From: Eretmocerus hayati
Lineage: Eukaryota; Arthropoda; Insecta; Hymenoptera; Aphelinidae
Assembly: GCA_029851415.1 (NCBI GenBank)
Contig: CM056742.1
Coordinates: 157,361,121-157,425,120 of the forward strand
Direction of reading: 5' to 3'
DNA: 64,000 bases
Of the stretch, positions 37,955-49,329 are shown piece after piece. Position 1 is the stretch's first letter; every line of letters starts with the position of its first letter. The position numbers were made by a program, and so were the translations under genes. Under the pieces are notes generated by a model, which saw only the letters and a program-made list of their open reading frames with translations, did not search any database and was not told the DNA's origin.

Positions 37955-38310
37955 GTAATTATACACTGAAGTTATGCTGAAAATTTAGTGACCTTGGGTG
38001 TCGGATGAGTCTTCGTCATTGTAGCTTTAGTGACTTTCTCTGAAGAATCAGCGAGACTGTTAACTTGAATTTCAGCGTCTTGAAAATGGCCAGCAGTTTA
38101 TGTTCACTGAAGTTTCAGGAGACAACATCTATTTTCAGCGAAAGTCACTGAAGCGCCAAAGATGTCTACTAAAACTTCAGTGAATATGATCTGTTAGGAT
38201 CTTTGTAGCAATTAAATTCCGGTGAATTGTCTCACTGAAATTTCTGTGACGAAAATCCGCCCAAGCCCCAAGGTCACTGAAGTTTCAGCATGACTCCAGT
38301 GTATAATTAC
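37955..38310. mobile_element. 356-bp foldback element rich in TTCACTGAA words
   Basis: The start GTAATTATACACTGAAGTTA pairs with the end CCAGTGTATAATTAC. Continuing inward, ATGCTGAAA pairs with TTTCAGCAT, and AGTGACCTTGGG with CCAAGGTCACT. Between them, CACTGAA/TTCAGTG words recur more than ten times, in both directions, and also in the flanks (37878-37942 and 38370-38385). Confidence 0.7.
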
Positions 38311-39344
38311 CAAACTCACAGTTTATATCCGCAAGTCACTAGTCGCAGTTGATTCGAGATTAACTAGAGTTCAGTGACCTCTCACTGATCGACTACGAGA
38401 CAGTTGTCCTCTGCAAGCGATACTCGCTGAGTCACCTGTGAATTAATTGTCTCAAAATATGATACATTCTTCACAAAATATACTCTTGACATCCTAGCAA
38501 TATTACCCAACTAAACTAAGAATCAAAGTTGACAGGTCGACTGGATAAATCTGAAGCCCATTCTTTCAAACTAGTGTAGTTCAGTTTATCCCTGGTGTAA
38601 CACCTGATTTTTATATCATGGCGAACTTGTTGAGCTACCAGTTTCATCAAAGCACCCACGCAATTAAAATCTCAAGACTAAGAATATCTCAAGCAAACAA
38701 ATCAAACTAACGTGAAGGTGCTATGGAATCCATTTAATATTGATGATGAATTTTGTCGTCGATGGCATCTGAGAAAACATGTCTCAGCGCTGCCTAGTTT
38801 AGCACATCGTGAATATACAGTGTGATTATAATTACGTGAGCTGGGGATACGCTTGTCTGGGGCGGGGGAGGGTGCAATAGACGTGAGCCGCTAATTTCGC
38901 TGGCAGCCGCTGATTAGTTATCGGAACGCACCAATTCTCCCGAGGTGCTAGAAGCCATCCTACCCTATATATGCAGCATCAGCACTGCTGCAGACCAAAT
39001 TTGCGCCTCGAGCTTCAATGAGGCCTCTCCTCTCGAGGCATTGTGTCTACAGTGGCTGTAGAATACATATAGACGTAACAAGCATCAACCTCAATATATA
39101 GCTTGGCTTGATGCTCAAATCATAATTATATGACACAAAATGGTTTCCTGTAAGAATACCTCATCAGATTTTCAAATCTTAGTATGTCAGTTATTCGTAG
39201 GTATGCATTTTGTAATGTATTGAATACGATTCTAGAATTATAACGAGTGCGAACGAGTGGTTTTGCGTTGTAACCAGGGTTGGAAAATCTTCAAAATGAC
39301 TCAATTTTTGAAGTAGTGCACCCTCAGGTTCAATGAATATATGA
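38311..39344. other. No gene seen
   Basis: Nothing recognisable. It lies between the internal foldback and copy 2 of the 954-bp family. Confidence 0.45.
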
Positions 39345-40300
39345 GTAGTTCCGCGAAAATCGCGATATTAGGGGGTGGAAAATGTGCCAGCCCTAAATTT
39401 CACTCCCGAAGGTTCTAAGATGTAATTTTGACTTTTTGAAACGTATGAAGTACTAGTTAACCTTTGCACGAATATCTATATTTTCACATATCCATACCAT
39501 AAGGATAGTACTAAGAACGCCAAAAGTTGAGCAAAACTGAATTTCTGAGGAAAAGTACTCCCGAGTACTCCCCAAAATGTGAAAATCAGTTTTTTGGCGT
39601 AGTTCGACTGAACGGCCATTTTTCTTCACGGCTCGAAACAGAAAATTGGCGTTTAGTCGCCCTGATACCGAAAAATAGTAAATGCACCTCGCTCGTCAGG
39701 CCGTTTTGGGGCACTGGGAATCTTCTCCCTTCGTAACACTCAAGGAAAATTGATTCCCATGCCCCAAAACAGCCTAACCTTGCATTGGTGCATGATGTAC
39801 TATTGTTTGATACTTTGGAGCGTGGGAAAAATGCGCCTGACGATTTACTATTAGAAGAAAATGGTGCAGAGAGGCCTGGTATGACGCAAACTCACTTTTA
39901 TTGAGGAAAACTGGGCGAGTAAAATATCAGGAAAAGTTGCACCACAAGATGTATGTACTCAGTGGACATAAAGAGTAGCTTTTTGGTCACTGAAACTGTG
40001 GGATTTCATTTTTGATACCGTTATATTCAATAAATTTGCCTGCCCGAATCCGTATCAAGCCATAAGGTGGTGCAATACAACCATAAAGGCCGAAAAGCGG
40101 AAGAGCTACATCACACGGACCTGACATTTTGACCCCTTTTTCGATCATTTTTTACAGTAGTCCGGGATCAAAAAACTCACGATTGCGCCAGAAAAAAAAC
40201 ACAAAGATACATCAAAAATGACTTTTGAGGTGTTCTCCCCAAGCGTTTTGAGGGTTCCTAAGAGGCGGCACACATTATTTCAAAGTTTCCACAGAACTAT
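39345..40300 (-). mobile_element. 956-bp inverted-ended element, copy 2 (opposite orientation)
   Basis: Reverse complement of the element at 36111-37064. GTAGTTCCGCG at 39345 corresponds to the far end of copy 1, and the right end AGAACTAT at 40300 to its start. CACACGGACCTGACA at 40111 is the inverse of the TCAGGTCCGTGTG block. A local hairpin at about 39695-39770 pairs CGTTTTGGGGCA with TGCCCCAAAACA. The 69-codon frame 39527-39736 is unrecognised. The pair makes a 4.2 kb inverted-repeat structure with a 2.3 kb loop. Confidence 0.8.
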
Positions 40301-43300
40301 CCAGAATGGATAAAACCTTGAGAGTGAGGATGAGATCATATTCCATGAACTGCAATGCTCAGGATCCCTTATTAGAAATTTTGTAACCTCATTGATAATA
40401 GAGGTTAAGAAGCTACGGGAGGCGAGCTACTGGTGGCTACTGGCGTAATTTGAGCACGACAAGAGAAGAGAACGTGTAGAGTTAGAGGGGATCGGAGAAT
40501 CGACGCGTAAAGTCAGTAGCAACGGCGGCGTAAATCAGGGGGTTGAAAGGCTCGCGAGACATTTGCTCGGAATTGAACTTCCCCTTTCTTCCATCTTCAA
40601 CTGCTCGCCTCCCTTGTCCAATGTATTACGGTACCTTCAATTAGACCAAGACGTAAATTTCGCATCGGCCGCGAGTCTTTTGCCGGGATTACCTCGACGA
40701 TAAATATATATATACAGGAAAAGACAGAACAGTAGGAGTAGCAGATGGGCCAGAACTACAGGATTGCCACATAAAGTATCCTCCGAGATCTTGGCCTCAT
40801 TACTTGTAGTTGGTTGCAGCCAGTAGGAGATGGTCTCTCATCAATGGTTTTAAGCACTATACTTACAGATTGATGGTTTGAAATTTCTTATAAGCACATT
40901 GACATCTAAATCATTGTGATCCATATAGATTTTTTATCTCAGTTATTATGATGTTTGACGTGCCTGCTAGAACTGCATTTGTAACAAGTCGTAGTCCTCA
41001 ATGAAGAGGATCATTCTAATGCTGCACTGTAAGAAGAATTCCTGAGAATCGGACTCATCACCTGGAAGTTAACTAGGTCAAGAGGTTTATTGTGATTCAG
41101 TACGATTTTTGCCTTGCTTTAAGAATTTCTTCCTAAAGTGTGACGATGTCTTCAATATAATTCAAGCGAAGCTAATATGGGTGGTAGATTATTTATGCAT
41201 TTTCTGAAAGAGAGATTGTTTGGATATCAGATCGAAAGTTTCCTAGATGAGATTCATGATCAATTGTACAAAAAATTTCTCGACTAAAATTGATACTTAA
41301 TGAGTGGAATAGTATTTTTCGATTTGAGGGTGGGGAGTTTAGTTTTGCTTTTCGAGTGATTGTTTCCGTCCCGAGCCTTGGCGAGGGTTAGAATTATCAC
41401 GAGTAAAGTAAAAAAATTCACGCCCGAGTCTCGAAATACGTTTTTCGCAAGACTGGGTGAGCGGAAAATGAGATTTGCCGTCGTGCGAAAAATATTCAAG
41501 AGCATTCACTCATCATGTGGATTTTTCTAAGATTAAAGAATATCTAACAAAATTTTGAATATTGCAATGACGATTCAATTCTCATGAGTAGAAATAGTTT
41601 CGCATATAATTATTGATCTTGTAGACAGAAGAAAATTAATACATTTCTCTGAAATTCTGAGACCCAGATAACATCGATCTCAAACATCTCCGTATCACAG
41701 TTTATCAATGGGTTCGATATTTTCAACCAGTTCCAGAATAATACAAAAAATTCCTCCTCCCGAAATTAAATTCACCCAAACCAAATGGGGTCACCCATCC
41801 ACATGACAAAAGCTCGCTGTGCAAAATCTCCAAGAAGAATATGCTTTTCTGCACACATTGACTCTCTTGAAGTCTTGTATATAGAATGGCTTACTCAAGA
41901 TTGCAAGGGGTTATCATATTCTCAGTGCAAGCTTTTTTGGCATAAGTTTCAGCATAGCTACGGCAAGATATACTCGTGAGGGTAATATATATGTATAATC
42001 CGCGAGAGAGTTTGCCTCTGCATATACTCGAGGTCAGATTAATTTAGGTTTGCGCTGCACCACAAGCAGCAGTAGCAGCAGCAGCAGCATTGCGAAATGC
42101 GTCCTCGTTCCTATATAGCTTATAAAGCGCATCGCTCTGATACCCCACCTATATAGAAGCTAAATATCATGTAAATCGAAATGCGTATAAGTTGAGAGTG
42201 TATTGAGTAAAATATTCACATGAGTGTATGTGTGTTTGTGAGTGAGTGTGGGGGGGGGGGGGTGTAGGCACGCGTAACACGTTGAAAAAGATTGCGACGG
42301 ATAATTGAATGAGAAACGGGTCGACTCCATCCATCAGACACATCTCTGATGTTGGATGGCTCTTCATCGTTCACTACTACATAATAGGAGAGACGCGTGG
42401 TGACAAAAATATATGTACACACATAGTGATGCAGTAGCAGTAGCTGTGGTGCCATTCACAACTTTGCTACGATATTTCATCGTGTGCCAGTAGAATGAGT
42501 TATTGGATAGCTGCTGTGATTACCAACTTTTTCCATTCGTTTCGGAATTTCAGAATAGTACATTCACACACAATGTGCATTGCGATACTTTGTATTCTAT
42601 GCTTGATTTGAGGGTCCCTAGTTTAGTTTTTGAGAACTATTTATTTTTACTCTTATTTATACTTGAAAATGAGCAGGGAAATTTCAGATGTAGAACTCAA
42701 AATTTGTTTCCATGGTCTATTCATTACGCTATGTATGATGAAAAAAAAAAACTGTATCTTTTCAATGCGAGCTCTTTCCCAAAATCTCCAATTCTCATTC
42801 ATCAACACAACTGAAACTCTAGGTTTCTAAGTAATTCACTCGTGTTAAGCTGTCTCTTCACGGTGGTTGACTAACCATTAATTCACACACACATTGTAGC
42901 CTCTTATTCAGATCACATATCACGTATCTTATGCACAGAGCAGCATCAGCGACGAGACTGTTTCTATTCACGAATTCAATGCTGGATTCAATGGCAAACG
43001 AGGAAGCTTTCACTCTGCAAGCACAAACTGAACTGTTGGTGATGATGGTGTTGGTGGTGGTGGTGAACATTGCTTTAATGCATACCACCCACTCGTATCT
43101 TCAGTATATTGCCGCGAAATGATCCCAAGTATAATTCAGTCAAGATTCAAGCTCAATGGCGAGTAATGAGCCGCTCTCTAATTCAATGTTGTTAAGAATC
43201 TGTTCGTTTCTCTTGTGATTCACTCAAGAGCTTTTTCCAGTTTTTGAGTATCCAGTTTTTGAGTATTTTGCAGACGAAGCAGGATTTTCTAGTCTCTTCT

Positions 43301-44154
43301 CTTCGATGTTTACTCATTTAGAGAGAGTTTTCAAATTTTACGTCGAATCATTTTGTGCTTTTGATTTCTGATTCATCATTAATCCGAAACTATTTGCATA
43401 TTGTATCGGAGGTCATTCAGATAGAGGAAAAAGCTTCTTTAGTATTCGATATTTGATTCTGTTGTTCGTAATCACCAGGTGATCGGTATCGGTATTGATA
43501 TGATTTGAAAGATACTTCATACATGTGTCAAGTACCACGTCCAGTAACCTCCCGCGGCAGCGATTACTTCTTTGAATTACGATTATTCAATTACAGATGA
43601 TCCTCTATATTCCCGGGAGCTAAGTCCCAAGAAAATTTACCGTGAATACAGGTATCAGCGAGTACCGAAGCATTGGTCTCATGAAAATATTGAGATAGGT
43701 TATTTCTATGTCCGCGAATGAGCGAATTCCGCGAATATGGAATCCGTGAATACGGAGGGTTGCTTGTAAGATTATACGACTGAAACTGTTTGAGAATGTG
43801 GAAAGCTCGGGCTCAAAGGATGCAAGTACAAGTCTATAATCCCGAGACTCTGCATAATGAGGTATTCTAATGTGAAAGATATCTGATTTTGTTTGAATCC
43901 ACAGTGATGCGCCTAGGCGATTAATTAGTTAACCAAATTGATTGAAATGAAAAAGATGTTCCTACTTTCATAGTCATTTGGTATAGGCTTATAGTGCAGG
44001 TTATTAAGCTCTAATTTGGTTCCACATATAGTTCGATTTTCAATCGGGAAATTGATTTCCAAAGCTGGATAGCTCAATTTTCGGATATCTTGAGGGTCTC
44101 TGGTCAACATTTTCGAATTCTCATACATGATTGCTGAACCAATCAGTTATATTT
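40301..44154. other. No gene seen
   Basis: No supported gene. Contains a GCA/CAG-type run near 42067-42088, 13 consecutive G at 42250-42262, and a short GGTATCGGTATTGATAT patch at about 43485-43501 that matches the hexamer of the large array at 49.3 kb. Confidence 0.5.
42250..42262. repeat. Poly(G) run
   Basis: 13 consecutive G. Confidence 0.95.
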
Positions 44155-44354
44155 GATTTTCATACCATGCACCAATTTATTCATCTTTAAATTTGATTTC
44201 AAATTTGAATTTCTCAACATGGATACTCACAATTGGTCAGGAAACATTTATAAATATATAAATGTTCCCTGACCAATTGTGAGTATCCATGTTGAGAAAT
44301 TCAAATTTGAAATCAAATTTAAAGATGAATAAATTGGTGCATGGTATGAAAATC
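44155..44354. repeat. 200-bp near-perfect palindrome (hairpin)
   Basis: Arms 44155-44252 and 44257-44354 are each 98 bases and are inverse complements with one mismatch and no gap, around a 4-base loop (AATA). Flanks do not extend the symmetry and no target duplication is visible. Transcribed from either strand it would fold into a 98-bp duplex. Candidates are a very young foldback, a replication template-switch product, or a long hairpin RNA locus; the sequence alone does not decide. Confidence 0.95.
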
Positions 44355-45638
44355 AATAGCATTTGGCAAGTGAAAATTTCTACCCAACTCAGTTGCCTCC
44401 AGAAGACTTTTTTTATCATCCGACAAAAAAATAAATAAATTCGGAAAAAAGCAGTGTTATGAAAATAGTAACTATGCAAAAAATTGCGAAACGCAACACT
44501 CGATGTGAGACTTGTAAATCTTGATGAATTCGCTGACATATTTCACAATTCTATCGGGTTGAACAGGTTTTGTTGACGTTAGCCAATTAGACTTAGTGCT
44601 CGTGAGATATCCACTCTGTTAACAACCTCGTAGATAAGAGATACAAAATCCCACGTATCTTCTCCAGAAGCACATTTTCTATACACATGAACTTGCCTGT
44701 GAGATGATGTATATGTAATATGTATGTAGGGTATGAAGCTCGTATATGCGCGATAAAAGTATACTGTGCTACTGCATTGCACATGCAGTGAAGAACTGAA
44801 GTAGCAGATATATACTCAGAAGTGAGCTTGCCACGCTGCACTTGGTGAGCTTATTTGGGTCGAGGGCTGCTACTACCATACTGCAAGCACATACGGTGCA
44901 TGCGGAACTTGGAGAAGAAGAGGCGATGATTTTTGAACGAGCCCGACCCAATAATGACTATACGACTTTGCAGAAGAACGAATATGAGTGCGCAGTATTC
45001 TGTATATAGTTCATATGTGACATGGAGGTTGTTAACTATCAGTGCGTGGGTGTCATTGCTCGGAGCCAACGGCTTAGAATGAGGATAGTCTTGATTTTTT
45101 GCTTTGTTGCATTCTGCAGGTTTTATTATTTCTTTTCCTCTTGGATTTCTGGGGGAAATTGTGAGATGCAAAGGTGGTGCAGATGGATTTCTGACTATGA
45201 AATTCAGACTGTTCGTACACTGGTTTCATTTCCATTTCTCGAGTTATTGAGCTGGTATTTGCGAGAGCACCTGTATAAAGGCGCTCATATATGTCAATAG
45301 ATTTCTGGAACATTTCAATCAATTCTATCTCTTCATTCAATGCGGAAGTGGATCATCAGGGAGAGAGTACCATCATTAGCTTTGAATCAGTTATTGCTGA
45401 ATCCAGAACGATTGACGAGGAGAATCCAAGGGGTTTTTGTGCCAGATGCTGGACCTCTACAAGCTAGAATCCAAGCTTTACAGTATGTCATAGGCCGTAG
45501 CTTGGAAATGCTTGAGCGTTCGACTTTTCGGCTTTGGGTATCACCTTTTCGTGCTATATGAAGATGATTCCCAGAATCTCAGCCAGATTCAGCTCTCCAA
45601 CTGCTTAGATTCCTGTTGTCAGTTTTTCTGATGAATAC
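44355..45638. other. No gene seen
   Basis: Nothing recognisable; open frames are at most 106 codons and unrecognised. Confidence 0.45.
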
Positions 45639-46030
45639 AATTTAGACTAAGAGCTAGCTCGGAAATTAGGGATTGATCAGAGGCACGAGCTGCCTCAACG
45701 TAAAATGACGCCAATTGTCCATGGAAACATGAATCCGTTGGAATTAGCACGCTAACCTGGTACAGGAAAAAGATGGCGGCCGGGAAAGCCCCCGAGTTTT
45801 CCGGGTTGATGGAATTGATAAGAGGCAAGGATGAAACTTTTTTCTGATGATAGTATTAGCAATAACAAACCCGAAAATCTTGGAGGCAGAAAGCCACCCC
45901 CGTGCCTAGGGGTTGGCAGCCTCCCCTTAAGTCCCCTAAAAAATTGGAAAAAGTTTTGATAAGGGGCAAGGCTGCCTCCTAAAAAAATCGATTCTTTGAG
46001 TGATTTTAAGACCCTATGCACGGAGGCAGA

Positions 46031-47330
46031 GCCCTAGCCTGGTACAATGGCCCGGAGAATGCGTTTTCATGATGGCAGCTGGGCGCCAGATTTATGAGTG
46101 CGGAAAAAGTTTTGATAAGAGGCAAGGCTGCCTCCTGAAAATATCGATTCTTTGAGTGATTTTAAGACCCTATGCACAAAGGCAGAGCCCTAGCCTGGTA
46201 CAAAGTCCCGGAAAATGCATTTTCGTTATAGCAGCCGGGCGCCAGATTTATGACTGCCAAAAAAGTTTTGATGAGAGGCAAGGCTGCCTCCGGAAAATAT
46301 CGATTCTTTGAGTGATTTTAAGACCCTATGCACAAAGGCAGAGCCCTAGCCTGGTACAAAGTCCCGGGAAATGCGTTTCCGTGATAGCAGCCGGGTGCCA
46401 GATTTATGACTGCGGAAAAAGTTTTGATAAGAGGCAAGGCTGCCTCCTGAAAATATCGATTCTTTGAGTGATTTTAAGACCCTATGCACGGAGGCAGAGC
46501 CCTAGCCTGGTACAAAGTCCCGGAAAATGCGTTTCCGTGATAGCAGCCGGGCGACAGATTTATGACTGCGGAAAAAGTTTTGATAAGAGGCAAGGCTGCC
46601 TTCTGAAAATATCGAATCATTGAGTGATTTTAAGACCCTATGCACAAAGGCAGAGCCCTAGCCTGGTACAAAGTCCCGGAAAATGCGTTTTCGTTATAGC
46701 AGCCGGGCGCCAGATTTATGACTGCGAAAAAAGTTTTGATGAGAGGCAAGGCTGCCTCCGGAAAATATCGATCCTTTGAGTGATTTTAAGACCCTATGCA
46801 CAAAGGCAGAGCCCTAGCCTGGTACAAAGTCCCGGAAAATGCGTTTTCGTTATAGTAGCCGGGCGCCAGATTTATGACTGCCAAAAAAGTTTTGATGAGA
46901 GGCAAGGCTGCTTCCGGAAAATATCGATTTTTTGAGTGATTTTAAGACCCTATGCACAAAGGCAGAGCCCTAGCCTGGTACAAAGTCCCGGAAAATGCGT
47001 TTTCGTTATAGCAGCCGGGCACCAGATTTATGACTGCGGAAAAAGTTTTGATAAGAGGCAAGGCGGCCTCCTGAAAATATCGATTCTTCGAGTGATTTTA
47101 AGACCCTATGCACAAAGGCAGAGCCCTAGCCTGGTACAAAGTCCCGGAAAATGCGTTTTCGTTATAGCAGCCGGGCGCCAGATTTATGACTGCCTAAAAA
47201 GTTTTGATGAGAGGCAAGGCTGCCTCCGGAAAATATCGATCCTTTGAGTGATTTTAAGACCCTATGCACAAAGGCAGAGCCCTAGCCTGGTACAAAGTCT
47301 CGGAAAATGCGTTTTCATGGTGGCAGCACA
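46031..47330. repeat. Left array of 156-bp tandem repeats
   Basis: The landmark GCCCTAGCCTGGTACAA starts at 46031, 46187, 46343, 46499, 46655, 46811, 46967, 47123 and 47279. Spacing is exactly 156 each time, giving eight full units plus a partial one. Units differ by scattered substitutions only. Confidence 0.95.
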
Positions 47331-47635
47331 ACTTCCACTATAGCGAATAACGACAAGATTTTGATCTTCATGCGGGTACCTCCTGCGAATATACTTAATT
47401 GTTCACAGAGAAAATAAAGCAAGTGATTTTTGAAACCTTTATTACGAAAAGGGAGTAGTAAATGTCATCGGATGTAACTTATGAGAGCATATTTGAACAA
47501 AGGTGCATGACATATATTCATTCATTCTTCATCGCTGTCGTAGACGATTTCACTGTCTAGACGAGGGTCCTGTATGAGAAACTGCAAATACATCATAGCA
47601 CATGCTTCAAAAAAATTTTCAATTTGTGCATAGGG
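47331..47635 (-). other. Central loop of the Foldback-like element
   Basis: Single-copy sequence between the opposed arrays. On the minus strand it contains a short frame ending in an acidic tail and stop at 47522, preceded by an acceptor-like TATTTGCAG, and AATAAA at 47443-47438 downstream of the stop. AATAAA also occurs on the plus strand at 47413-47418. It looks like the residue of a longer internal gene. Confidence 0.4.
47522..47581 (-). pseudogene. Candidate 3' terminal exon remnant in the loop
   Basis: Minus strand: TATTTGCAG (acceptor-like, 47590-47582), then 19 codons reading FLIQDPRLDSEIVYDSDEE and a TGA stop at 47524-47522. An AATAAA follows about 80 bases further on. An acidic C-terminal end just before the stop, an acceptor and a polyadenylation signal in this order suggest the last exon of the element's original gene, the rest having been lost by internal deletion. 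It is far too short to assign to a transposase family, and phase and exon status are inferred. Confidence 0.25.
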
Positions 47636-48554
47636 TGTTAAAATCACTCAAAGAATCGATATTTTCCGGAGGCAGCCTTGCCTCTTATCAAAACTTTTTC
47701 CGCAGTCATAAATCTGGCGCCCGGCTGCTATCACGAAAACGCATTTTCCGGGACTTTGTACCAGGCTAGGGCTCTGCCTTTGTGCATAGGGTCTTAGAAT
47801 CACACAAAGAATCGATATTTTCCGAAGGCAGCCTTGCCTCTCATCAAAACTTTTTTCGCAGTCATAAATCTGGCGCCCGGCTGCTATAACGAAAACGCAT
47901 TTTCCGGGACTTTGTACCAGGCTAGGGCTCTGCCTCCGTGCATATAGGGTCTTAAAATCACTCGAAGAATCGATATTTTCAGGAGGCAGCCTTGCCTTTT
48001 ATCAAAACTTTTTCCGCAGTCATAAATCTGTCGCCCGGCTGCTATCACGGAAACGCATTTTCCGGGACTTTGTACCAGGCTAGGGCTCTGCCTTTGTGCA
48101 TAGGGTCTTAAAATCACTCAAAGAATCGATATTCTCCGGAGGCAGCCTTGCCTCTTATCAAAACTTTTTCCGCAGTCATAAATCTGGCGCCCGGCTGCTA
48201 TAACGAAAACGCATTTTCCGGGACTTTGTACCAGGCTAGGGCTGTGTTTTTGTGCATAGGGTCTTAAAATCACTCAAAGATTCGATATTTTCAGGAGGCA
48301 GCCTTGCCTCTTATCAAAACTTTTTCCGCAGTCATAAATCTGTCGCCCGGCTGCTATCACGGAAACGCATTTTCCGGGACTTTGTACCAGGCTAGGGCTC
48401 TGCCTCCGTGCATAGGGTCTTAGAATCACTCAAAGAATCGATATTTTCCGGAGGCAGCCTTGCCTCTCATCAAAACTTTTTTCGCAGTCATAAATCTGGC
48501 GCCCGGCTGCTATAACGAAAACGCATTTTCCGGGCCATTGTACCAGGCTAGGGC
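47636..48554. repeat. Right array of 156-bp tandem repeats (inverted)
   Basis: The inverse landmark (TACCAGGCTAGGGC) ends at 47772, 47928, 48086, 48242, 48398 and 48554. Spacings are 156, 158, 156, 156 and 156; the 158 comes from an extra AT (CATATAGGG instead of CATAGGG). About five full units and a partial, fewer than in the left arm. Confidence 0.95.
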
Positions 48555-48946
48555 TCTGCCTCCGTGCATAGGGTCTTGAAATCACTCAAAGAATCGATAT
48601 TTCCAGGAGGCAGCCTTGCCCCTTATCAAAACTTTTTCCAATTTTTTAGGGGACTTAAGGGGAGGCTGCCAACCCCTAGGCACGGGGGTGGCTTTCTGCC
48701 TCCAAGATTCTTGGGTTTGTTATTGCTAATACTACCATCAGAAAAAAGTTTCATCCTTGCCTCTCATCAATTCCATCAACCCGGAAAACTCGGGGGCTTT
48801 CCCGGCCGCCACCTTTTTCCTGTACCAGGTTAGCGTGCTAATTCCAACGGATTCATGTTTCCATGGACAATTGGCGTCATTTTACTTTGAGGCAGCTCGT
48901 GCCTCTGATCAATCCCTAATTTCCGAGCTAGCTCTTAGTCTAATTG

Positions 48947-49329
48947 GTAATAGATCATGAACAATTTCAGATTATCTCCCGCCTTAAATGATCTCTGATG
49001 AATGTCAATCTCTACCGCAACTACCTCGTCTTCGTTTTCAGTTCCCATGGATATTCAAATCTGATCCTGGTCCATTTTTGCTCTACTTGGATTATATAAT
49101 GCTGCATGGATGAGATCTTTAACAATGATCGATGAGCTATTAATAACAATCAGTTTGATTAATTATTCACATTTGCATTATACATAAAACACTCTTGTGA
49201 TTGTGCGCCTTTCTTTCTGTTCCAGGTGAGTCCAATACAATATGCTCCAAAGGTGGTCCTGACCATTTGACTTGTCTCAGGTTTGGTGAGTGCATTCGTA
49301 TGTGGTTTGATGTTGGAAAGATTCGTTAC
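48947..49329. other. No gene seen
   Basis: Unique spacer of about 380 bases between the Foldback-like element and the hexanucleotide array; nothing recognisable. Confidence 0.5.

Larger units (their letters stand above)
45639..48946. mobile_element. 3.3 kb Foldback-like element with tandem-repeat inverted arms
   Basis: The outer ends, TTAGACTAAGAGCTAGCTCG on the left and its inverse CGAGCTAGCTCTTAGTCTAA on the right, bound two long arms. Each arm has an outer unique part of about 390 bases (45639-46030 and 48555-48946) and an inner tandem array of a 156-base unit, in opposite orientations. A central unique loop of about 300 bases (47331-47635) separates the arms. Tandem-repeat inverted arms are the hallmark of Drosophila Foldback elements and occur in Galileo-type P-superfamily elements. 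No transposase domain is seen. Arms are highly alike, suggesting recent activity or gene conversion. No convincing target duplication was found. Open frames at 45752-46021, 46936-47247, 47884-48117 and 48564-48833 are repeat readings. Confidence 0.85.

Noticed and set aside
46031..47330. Regularly spaced repeats as a CRISPR array
   Set aside because: The units are contiguous 156-base tandem repeats without unique spacers, in an animal-like sequence, forming the arm of an inverted-repeat element.
45752..48833. Similar open frames at 45752-46021, 46936-47247, 47884-48117 and 48564-48833
   Set aside because: They are readings of the 156-bp units and mirrored arms of the Foldback-like element; 156 is a multiple of three, so frames persist without coding.
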